From NCBI GenBank assembly GCA_035275285.1, contig DATENA010000327.1, positions 1 to 11,289 of the forward strand: DNA of 11,289 nt. Reading direction: 5' to 3'. The DNA comes from Chersky-265 sp035275285 (GTDB lineage: Bacteria > Fibrobacterota > Fibrobacteria > UBA11236). Positions 6,371-11,289 of the stretch are shown piece by piece. Made by a program: the position numbers and the translations under genes. The first letter of the stretch is position 1; each line of letters opens with the position of its first letter. The notes under the pieces are model-generated. The model was not told where the DNA came from, did no database searches, and saw only the letters and a program-made list of their open reading frames with translations.

Positions 6371-6536
6371 AGCCGTGCCTCTTTTCGGATGGGAAAGGCT
6401 TGGGAAAAGCGCGCAAAATATCGTAAATTTGCATTTCCTTTTCAGGATATTTATTCTGGAGCCCCGGCATGCGAGAGCGGCAGGCCATGGGTGTAAAGGT
6501 ATTAAAGCTAAGGCGATTGCCTCGGATACTTTATAG
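6371..6536. promoter_or_regulatory. Divergent promoter region between DUF4416 and STAS genes
   Basis: These 166 bases separate two divergent starts and must carry promoters for both. The middle (about 6411-6455) is AT-rich. It includes an imperfect palindrome GCAAAATATCGTAAATTTGC (6413-6432), which could be an operator. On the + strand GATACT (6525-6530) resembles a -10 box only seven bases before the STAS ATG; TTAAAG (6502-6507) is a poor -35 at 17 bp. These assignments are tentative. Confidence 0.35.
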
Positions 6537-6881
6537 ATGCCAAGAAACGTTTTCTCCTGCAGGAATTATGCGAAGAAGGGCCATGCGGTGGTGGAAATCA
6601 CCGGCGATCTGACCTTCGAGACCGTGGACGTCATGCGGCAGGAATTCGCGAATCTACGCATGCAAAAGCCCGAAAAGGTGATCCTGGATTGCACCGGGGT
6701 GACCATGCTGTCCAGCGTGGGATTGGGAGAATTTTCCAAGCTTATCAAATGGGGTTTGGACAGCCAGTGCCAGTTCAAGATCGTCTGCCAGGCGGGCCAC
6801 GTGGTCGAAGTCCTGGAGATAGCAGGCATTACTGATATGATTCCGCTCCTTCCGACCATCGACATCGCGCTGAATCGCTGA
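6537..6881 (+). CDS. STAS-domain protein (anti-sigma-factor antagonist-like)
   Basis: This is a single STAS domain of 114 residues, the fold of SpoIIAA/RsbV-type proteins that bind and release anti-sigma kinases or other partners according to phosphorylation. The core is clear: AVVEITGDLTFETVDVM (17-33), KVILDCTGVTMLSSVGLGEF (47-66), FKIVCQAGHVVEVLEIAGITDMIPLLP (80-106). The phosphorylation motif, normally D-S-(S/T)-G, reads S59-S60-V61-G62, so S60 remains a candidate but Val takes the place just before Gly. No kinase or phosphatase partner is nearby. The codon before ATG 6537 is TAG, so this is the first possible start. No ribosome site is visible, and a -10-like box seven bases upstream suggests a leaderless message. 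Confidence 0.88.
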   Translation: MPRNVFSCRNYAKKGHAVVEITGDLTFETVDVMRQEFANLRMQKPEKVILDCTGVTMLSSVGLGEFSKLIKWGLDSQCQFKIVCQAGHVVEVLEIAGITDMIPLLPTIDIALNR

Positions 6882-7015
6882 GCCCCGCGGGATGGCGGAG
6901 ACCGGTTTCCGCTCGGGGATCCCCCCGCGGGCCAGGCTGCGGATGGCCGACCGGCCCCGCCGGCCGGCGGGACTGTCGAAGGAGAGGAAGAGTTCGTGTC
7001 TTATTCAAAAAGTCT

Positions 7016-7023
7016 GGAAGGGG
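7016..7023 (+). promoter_or_regulatory. Ribosome-binding site supporting a GTG start of the sugar kinase
   Basis: GGAAGGGG ends three bases before GTG 7027, with GGAAG six bases away. It is the best ribosome site near the point where the kinase-like sequence begins. Another purine-rich site (AAGGAGAGG, 6979-6987) lies further upstream but precedes GTG 6996 in a different frame. Confidence 0.5.
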
Positions 7024-7026
7024 AAT

Positions 7027-8154
7027 GTGATCGATACTAAAGACATCATCAGGGCGGCCGATGCCATCGCGGCCCGCAAGGCCGTCATGCGCACCAAGAA
7101 GTTCCTGGTGGGCTTCGACGGATTCGTGGACGAAATCATCCACGCCGTCGCCACGCGCAAGAACAACCACGAATACCAGCGCATCGAGACCATCACGGAG
7201 TTCGCGGGCCGAATCGCCTCCGCGGCGGGCAAATCCGCCAACATCGAGCTGGTCCCCGTCCTGGAAAAGCTGGGCGGCAACGGCCCCTTGATGGCCATGG
7301 CCGCGGCCGGCATGGGCGCCCAGGTGACCTGCATCGGCATGCTGGGCTATCCGGAAATCCATCCCGTCTTCAAGCCCTTGAAAAGCATCTGCAAGGTGGT
7401 CTCGGTGGGCATTCCCGGCCATACCGACGCCCTGGAGTTCCATGACGGCAAGCTGATGCTCGGCAAGCTGAACACCATCAAGGACATGTGCTGGCAGCGT
7501 CTGTTGGAGGTGGTGGGCGAACCGGTGATGCGCGAGCTGTTCTTCCTGTCGGACATGGTGGCCTGCACCAACTGGACCATGCTCACGGAAATGGAAGAGA
7601 TCATCGAGAACATCACCCACATGGTGCCGGAAGGCTGCAAGGTGAAGTTCTTCTTCGACCTGGCGGATCCGGAAAAGCGTTCCCGGTCCGATTTGTCGCG
7701 GGTGCTGGAACAGATCCGGGCCCTCAGCAAGAAAACGGAAGTCATCCTGGGCCTGAACCTGCGCGAGGCCGAGCAGGTGAGCGCCGTGCTGGGCATCGCC
7801 CTGAAGCCCGAGGAATCGGCCAAGGGCGTGGAGGCCGCGGCGGTCCGCGTGCGCGAGCGCCTGGGCATCGGCGGCGTGGTGGTGCATGCCATCAAGTACG
7901 CCGGGGCCTGCATCGGCGCGGATTCGGCCGGCATCGAAGGCCCCTATTGCCCCAGCCCCAAGCTGTCCACCGGCGCGGGCGATCACTTCAACGGCGGCTT
8001 CTGCGGCGGCATCATGGCCGACCTGCCCGTGCTCGACGCCCTCTATTCCGGCGTGGGCGCCTCCGGCTGGTACGTCCGCAACGGCCGCAGCCCGACTTCG
8101 GAAGACATCGTGGGATTGCTGAAGGCGTGGGGGGCGGGGGCATTGAAGGATTAA
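7027..8154 (+). CDS. PfkB-family (ribokinase-like) carbohydrate kinase
   Basis: PfkB-family enzymes transfer phosphate from ATP to a sugar or nucleoside hydroxyl in the cytoplasm. From GTG 7027 the protein has 375 residues. It has an N-terminal VGFDGFVDEI, the substrate-side glycine motif KLGGNGPLMAMAAAGMGA, and the ATP/anion-hole signature STGAGDHFNGGF near the C-terminus, where D319 is the expected catalytic base. The substrate cannot be told from sequence. The frame is open back to ATG 6892 (420 residues), but those 45 extra residues are Arg/Pro-rich, lack a good ribosome site and do not look like the family. I therefore prefer 7027, with ATG 6943 a weaker alternative. It follows the STAS gene by 145 bases and could share its transcript. 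It is convergent with the WYL gene across the repeat-rich gap. Confidence 0.88.
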   Translation: MIDTKDIIRAADAIAARKAVMRTKKFLVGFDGFVDEIIHAVATRKNNHEYQRIETITEFAGRIASAAGKSANIELVPVLEKLGGNGPLMAMAAAGMGAQVTCIGMLGYPEIHPVFKPLKSICKVVSVGIPGHTDALEFHDGKLMLGKLNTIKDMCWQRLLEVVGEPVMRELFFLSDMVACTNWTMLTEMEEIIENITHMVPEGCKVKFFFDLADPEKRSRSDLSRVLEQIRALSKKTEVILGLNLREAEQVSAVLGIALKPEESAKGVEAAAVRVRERLGIGGVVVHAIKYAGACIGADSAGIEGPYCPSPKLSTGAGDHFNGGFCGGIMADLPVLDALYSGVGASGWYVRNGRSPTSEDIVGLLKAWGAGALKD

Positions 8155-8210
8155 GATCCTAGGGAGCGGGCAGAGGATCTTGGGACGGGTGAACGCTTAA
8201 GGATCTTCAC

Positions 8211-8231
8211 GTCGGGAGTCGGGGGTCGGGA
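8211..8231 (+). repeat. Three tandem GTCGGG(A/G) heptamers
   Basis: Three consecutive 7-bp units read GTCGGGA, GTCGGGG and GTCGGGA. The third forms the start of the left arm of the adjoining hairpin. Short tandem heptamers in intergenic gaps are known as a repeat class in several bacterial groups, for example in cyanobacteria. Confidence 0.8.
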
Positions 8232-8268
8232 GTTGAATGCGAAGAATCTTACGCATTCAACTCCCGAC
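8225..8268. terminator. Perfect 17-bp inverted repeat, possible bidirectional terminator
   Basis: The left arm GTCGGGAGTTGAATGCG (8225-8241) is exactly complementary to CGCATTCAACTCCCGAC (8252-8268). Three more outer pairs are possible if one G-T is allowed. The 10-base loop AAGAATCTTA can itself pair AAG with CTT. It lies 70 bases after the kinase stop and 94 bases after the WYL stop, where a two-way terminator would be useful, but no T-run follows on either strand. Confidence 0.6.
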
Positions 8269-8362
8269 TCCGAAGGGCGAAGCCGCGGTAACAGGGTATA
8301 AGCCTGTACTCCCGACGGGATGCAACTCGTGGCACAAGGGCGTCAAATCCCCTCACCCTTTC

Positions 8363-9562
8363 TCAATCCTCTTTTTCCAACGCCTCCACCGCCGCCTTCA
8401 ACCTCTTCGCCACTGCAACGCGCAAACTCTCCGGTTTCACCGGCACCATATCCGGCGCGAGCGACAGCACCCAGTTCACGAAATCCGTCTTGATCACCAT
8501 CTTGACTTCGAACTGGACCTCCTTGCCCTTCTTGAGGATTTTCCCGGGCGGATGGAAATGGCTTTCCGAGAGATACCTTTCCAGCCACGGCGCCCGCAGG
8601 GACAAGAGCACCGTTTCCGGGGATTCGTCCAATTGCCGGGCCCATTGGCCGAAAGTGTACTTGTAATACTCCGCGGGATCGAAGGCATCGCGCGTGAACG
8701 CGTCCCGGGTGGCGATGCAGCGCTTGATGCGCTTGACCGAGAGGCTTTTGAACGGGCCCTGGTTCACGCCTTGGCGGCCGATGAGGTAGAGCGTGCCGAC
8801 GCGCAGGCACAGGGAATACGGAAAGAAGGGGAATTCGCCCGCCTCCGAAGTATAGCCCGCATAGGAGAGTTTCACGGCGGTGCGGGCGGTGATGGATCCT
8901 TCCAGGATCTTCAGGATGCCGGGGGAAGGATCGGCTTCCGCGAAAGGGCCGTGATCGATGTAGTAGGCTTCCGCGTTGGCCGGGGTTTCCTCGCCGGACT
9001 CGCCGCGCTGGGCGGACTCGCGGTCCTCCAGGAAGCGCATCAACTGGTTGATGAGGGCCGTGTATTTGGGGTTGCCTCCCGCATGCAGCTCGGCGCGGAT
9101 TTTCTTCAGGGCCGGCAGGAAATGGCCCGGGGGCGAACCCGTGGCGCGGATGCGGTAGAGGGATTTACGGCCCGACCCCTGGCGGACCTGCACCAGTTCG
9201 AACTTGAGGCGGCGCAGATCGGAGAGGTAGCGCTTCACCGTGCGTTCGTCCACGCCGAGCATGGCGGAAATATGCCGGATGCTCAGGCCTTCGGAATGAT
9301 CCTCCAGGAGATGCACCAGGCGGTGGACCTTGGCGGTCTTGTTGTTGAGGGGCGGCAGCCGGGAATCGGCCGCGGCATCCTCGCCGCGGGCGGGCCCGCC
9401 CGAACCCCGGGCCATGCGGATCTGCATGGCCGCGATGGATCCCTTCGCGGCCGGGGGTATGCTCTTGGAGGCGGCGGGCGGTTTGGAGGCGGCAGGCGCC
9501 GCCCGTTTGACGGGGGCGGGACCGGGCTTGGGCGATTTGGGCGAGAAAGCTTCCGGGGACAT
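8363..9562 (-). CDS. WYL-domain transcriptional regulator
   Basis: This is a 399-residue cytoplasmic DNA-binding regulator. Residues 1-70 are an Ala/Pro/Lys/Ser-rich disordered tail. Residues 78-122 form a winged helix-turn-helix (GLSIRHISAMLGVDERTVKRYLSDLRRL). Residues 215-285 are a WYL domain, with VGTLYLIGRQ in place of the W-Y-L core and the following SLSVKRIKR strand. Residues 315-395 match a WCX C-terminal extension. WYL domains are thought to bind ligands, often nucleotides or nucleic acid ends, and regulate DNA-damage or defence genes, but here no defence gene is near. AAAGGAAG just before ATG 9562 supports the full-length start. It begins 27 bases after gltX on the same strand, so it is likely co-transcribed with it. 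Its target is unknown. Confidence 0.87.
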   Translation of the reverse strand: MSPEAFSPKSPKPGPAPVKRAAPAASKPPAASKSIPPAAKGSIAAMQIRMARGSGGPARGEDAAADSRLPPLNNKTAKVHRLVHLLEDHSEGLSIRHISAMLGVDERTVKRYLSDLRRLKFELVQVRQGSGRKSLYRIRATGSPPGHFLPALKKIRAELHAGGNPKYTALINQLMRFLEDRESAQRGESGEETPANAEAYYIDHGPFAEADPSPGILKILEGSITARTAVKLSYAGYTSEAGEFPFFPYSLCLRVGTLYLIGRQGVNQGPFKSLSVKRIKRCIATRDAFTRDAFDPAEYYKYTFGQWARQLDESPETVLLSLRAPWLERYLSESHFHPPGKILKKGKEVQFEVKMVIKTDFVNWVLSLAPDMVPVKPESLRVAVAKRLKAAVEALEKED

Positions 9563-9589
9563 GGCTTCCTTTCGCGGGGGTCTCTTACG

Positions 9590-11077
9590 TCAAACGGTCA
9601 CGGCCGTCTTGATCCGGCCGCTCTTGACGGCGTGCATGGCCGCGGCCATGCGGCGGAGGACGGTATCCCTGCCGAGCGCGACCATCAGCTCGAAGAGCCC
9701 CGGGCCGAAGGGGATCCCGGAGATGGCCAGGCGGGTGGGATGGATGAGATCGCCCCCTTTGACGCCCAGCTTTTCCGCCGTCGCCTTGTACAAGGCTTCC
9801 AGTCCCGCGGTATCGAATCCCGGTTGGGACGTGATCGCTTCGATCAGGCCGGCCAGCACGAACTCGCCTCCGGGGCCGAAATATTTCCTGGCGGCCTTTT
9901 CGTCGTAGGTTTCCGGTTCCTTGAAGAAGTACATGCCGTAGGCGACGAAATCCGGCAGGCGCTTGGAGCGGTCCTTGAGGAGCGCGATGGCGGTGCGGAA
10001 GCGGCTTTCCGGAAAGGCGTTCCCGTCCACTCCCGCGGCCACCCAGAGGGGCTTGACCAGGGGGAGGAAATAGTCCACGTCCCGGCGCAGGAAGTACTGG
10101 CCGTTGAGCCATTCCAGCTTCTTCTCATCGAAGACGGCGCTCTTGGGATTGATCTTCTCCAGGGTGAACATCTCCACGAGCCTGTCCCGCTCCATGTATT
10201 CCTCGTCGCCGCCGGGGTTCCAGCCGAGCAGCGCCAGGAAGTTGATCAAGGTCTCGGGCAGGTAGCCGAGGGTGCGGTAATCGCCCACCGAGGCGGCTCC
10301 CTTGCGCTTGCTGAGCTTGCCGCCGTCCGGGCCCAGGATGACGGGCAGATGCACGAAGGTGGGAGGCTCCCAGCCGAAAGCCTGGTACAAGAGGACGTGG
10401 CGGGGCGTGCTGGGGATCCATTCGTCCCCGCGCAGCACGTGGGTGATCTCCATGAAATGATCGTCCACCACGTTGGCCAGATGGTAAGTGGGGAAGAGGT
10501 CCGTCTTGAGCAGGACCAGATCGTCCAGGATGCGGTTCTGGTAAGTGATGGTGCCGCGCAGGAAATCCTTGAACACCGTGTCCCCGTGGAAGGGCACCTT
10601 CAGGCGGATGGTGTGCTTCTCGCCCGCGGCCACGCGTTGCCGGGCGGTCTCGGCGGGAATGTTGCGGCAGAGGCGGTCGTAGCTGGTGGGCAGATTGTTG
10701 CGCTTCTGGGTCTCCCGCAGTTCGTCCAGGCGTTCGGTGGTGCAGAAGCAAGGATACGCGTGGCCGCCTTCGACCAGCTTGCGGGCATGCTCCTGGTACA
10801 AGGGCAGGCGCTGGGACTGGAAATAGGGGGCATGCGGCCCGCCGACCTCGGGGCCTTCGACCCAGTCGAGGCCGAGCCATTTCAGGTCCGCCATCAGCTC
10901 GACCAGGGCCTTTTCATCGTACCGGGTCTGATCGGTGTCCTCGATGCGGAGCAGGAAATCGCCGCCTACATGCTTGGCGAACAGCCAGTTGAACAGGGCC
11001 GTGCGCGCGCCTCCCACGTGAAGATACCCGGTGGGGCTGGGGGCGAAGCGGACGCGAGGGCGATTGGATGGCGACAT
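9590..11077 (-). CDS. gltX: Glutamyl-tRNA synthetase
   Basis: GltX charges tRNA-Glu with glutamate using ATP. From ATG 11077 the protein has 495 residues, normal for the family. It shows the class I signature PSPTGYLHVGG (13-23; HVGG is the HIGH motif), LLRIEDTDQTR (42-52), the insertion with YPCFCTTERLDELR (108-121), FPTYHLANVVDDHFMEITHVLRGDEW (195-220) and KLSKRKGA (254-261; the KMSKS loop). Only two cysteines of the possible zinc site are present (C110, C112). The frame is open upstream to 11248, but that extension runs through the tRNA-Ser gene and is not protein. No strong ribosome site precedes ATG 11077. Immediately upstream on the same strand is tRNA-Ser; downstream is the WYL regulator. 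Confidence 0.97.
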   Translation of the reverse strand: MSPSNRPRVRFAPSPTGYLHVGGARTALFNWLFAKHVGGDFLLRIEDTDQTRYDEKALVELMADLKWLGLDWVEGPEVGGPHAPYFQSQRLPLYQEHARKLVEGGHAYPCFCTTERLDELRETQKRNNLPTSYDRLCRNIPAETARQRVAAGEKHTIRLKVPFHGDTVFKDFLRGTITYQNRILDDLVLLKTDLFPTYHLANVVDDHFMEITHVLRGDEWIPSTPRHVLLYQAFGWEPPTFVHLPVILGPDGGKLSKRKGAASVGDYRTLGYLPETLINFLALLGWNPGGDEEYMERDRLVEMFTLEKINPKSAVFDEKKLEWLNGQYFLRRDVDYFLPLVKPLWVAAGVDGNAFPESRFRTAIALLKDRSKRLPDFVAYGMYFFKEPETYDEKAARKYFGPGGEFVLAGLIEAITSQPGFDTAGLEALYKATAEKLGVKGGDLIHPTRLAISGIPFGPGLFELMVALGRDTVLRRMAAAMHAVKSGRIKTAVTV

Positions 11078-11159
11078 GTTGGATTTACCCGGATAGAACT
11101 TGGCAGCCGATTCCGGTCCCGAGGAGGCCGCGGCGGAGCGGAATTTTACCCAAGTACGG

Positions 11160-11246
11160 CGGAGAAGGGGGGATTCGAACCCCCGGTACCTGTAACAGTA
11201 CAACGATTTAGCAAACCGTCGCCTTAAGCCACTCGGCCACCTCTCC
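11160..11246 (-). tRNA. tRNA-Ser (anticodon GCU)
   Basis: Read on the - strand, 87 bases fold as a class II tRNA. The acceptor stem is GGAGAGG with CTTCTCC (one G-U), followed by discriminator G. The D-arm is GCC/GGC around GAGTGGCTTAA. The anticodon arm is ACGGT-TTGCTAA-ATCGT with anticodon GCT at 11212-11210. A long 18-base variable arm follows (GTAC pairing with GTAC), typical of serine tRNAs, and a T-arm GGGGG-TTCGAAT-CCCCC. It decodes AGC and AGU. The CCA end is not encoded. It precedes gltX by 82 bases on the same strand, with no terminator visible between them. Confidence 0.95.
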
Positions 11247-11289
11247 ATGGGTCCGAAGCCTCCCCGCAGAGGGAAGCCCGGAAACCAAC
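11247..11289. other. Window end, upstream of tRNA-Ser
   Basis: These bases lie upstream of the tRNA on the - strand and should include part of its promoter. No clear -10 or -35 box is visible within the 43 bases available. Confidence 0.3.

Larger units (their letters stand above)
8155..8362. repeat. Intergenic nest of short direct and inverted repeats
   Basis: This gap between convergent genes is filled with repeats. AAGATCCT (8153-8160) and AGGATCTT (8174-8181) form an 8-bp stem, and a third AGGATCTT lies at 8200-8207. GTCGGGAGT occurs at 8211-8219 and 8225-8233, and its complement ACTCCCGAC at 8260-8268 and 8308-8316. A small hairpin ACAGG/CCTGT sits at 8291-8307. The arrangement is roughly symmetric around the hairpin at 8225-8268. 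No coding frame here is convincing. It may be a dispersed intergenic repeat family or a bidirectional transcription end. Confidence 0.75.

Noticed and set aside
6454..6470. A second sigma-54-like site (CTGG...ATGC) upstream of the STAS gene
   Set aside because: The spacing between GG and GC is one base too long, and the match outside these dinucleotides is poor.
6829..7986. A 385-codon open frame on the - strand opposite the sugar kinase
   Set aside because: It is the mirror of a clear PfkB gene, its composition is His/Gly/Ala/Asp-biased, and no family is recognisable.
8237..11227. A 996-codon open frame on the + strand, antisense to the WYL gene, gltX and the tRNA
   Set aside because: It is very long, but it runs through a tRNA gene and opposite two well-recognised protein genes. 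Its translation is rich in Gly, Ala, Arg, His and Asp with no domain, as expected opposite GC-rich codons. It starts inside the repeat nest without a ribosome site.
11078..11248. N-terminal extension of gltX by 57 residues
   Set aside because: The extension encodes the tRNA-Ser gene in translation; the conserved synthetase begins with the residues just after ATG 11077.

Overview
The window looks like chromosomal DNA from a GC-rich, diderm (outer-membrane-bearing) bacterium. The evidence is a beta-barrel porin with a signal peptide, a housekeeping gltX beside a tRNA gene, and GC-rich codon use on both strands. A member of the Fibrobacterota or a related FCB lineage would fit the style of the porin and the sugar kinase. 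That placement is an impression from memory, not something the sequence proves.

Positions 1-3454 hold the 3' part of a urease operon on the + strand: the tail of ureB, then ureC, ureF and ureG, tightly spaced with overlaps or good ribosome sites. All catalytic and nickel-binding residues of UreC are present. No ureE or ureD lies between ureC and ureG or directly after ureG. UreG carries a histidine-rich N-terminal tail that could buffer nickel. The operon ends in a short exported protein (3456-3683) that looks like the N-terminal stump of a longer envelope protein. It runs into a 392-base AT-richer stretch (about 44% GC over 3781-4020 by hand count) with no convincing gene.

Positions 4076-5696 (+) hold a beta-barrel porin of the BBP2/OmpL-like type and a GlnB-type PII signal protein with its uridylylation tyrosine intact. 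A sequence close to the sigma-54 (-24/-12) consensus lies upstream of the porin. With urease next door, this suggests a nitrogen-acquisition neighbourhood: a pore for a small nitrogen compound, a PII nitrogen sensor, and urease releasing ammonia.

Positions 5693-8154 hold unrelated genes. A DUF4416 protein (- strand) has a stop codon interlocked with that of glnB through a shared CTAG. Divergent from it are a STAS-domain protein and a PfkB-family (ribokinase-like) sugar kinase, both +.

Positions 8155-8362, between convergent genes, are a dense nest of short repeats: GTCGGG(A/G) heptamers, a perfect 17-bp hairpin and three AGGATCTT-type copies. It is the most unusual non-coding structure here. 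From 8363 to 11246 the - strand carries tRNA-Ser(GCU), gltX (glutamyl-tRNA synthetase) and a WYL-domain transcription regulator, in that transcription order and probably partly co-transcribed. No phage, transposase, CRISPR or defence gene is visible. The best candidates for new biology are the possible porin-PII-urease nitrogen module and the repeat nest at 8155-8362.
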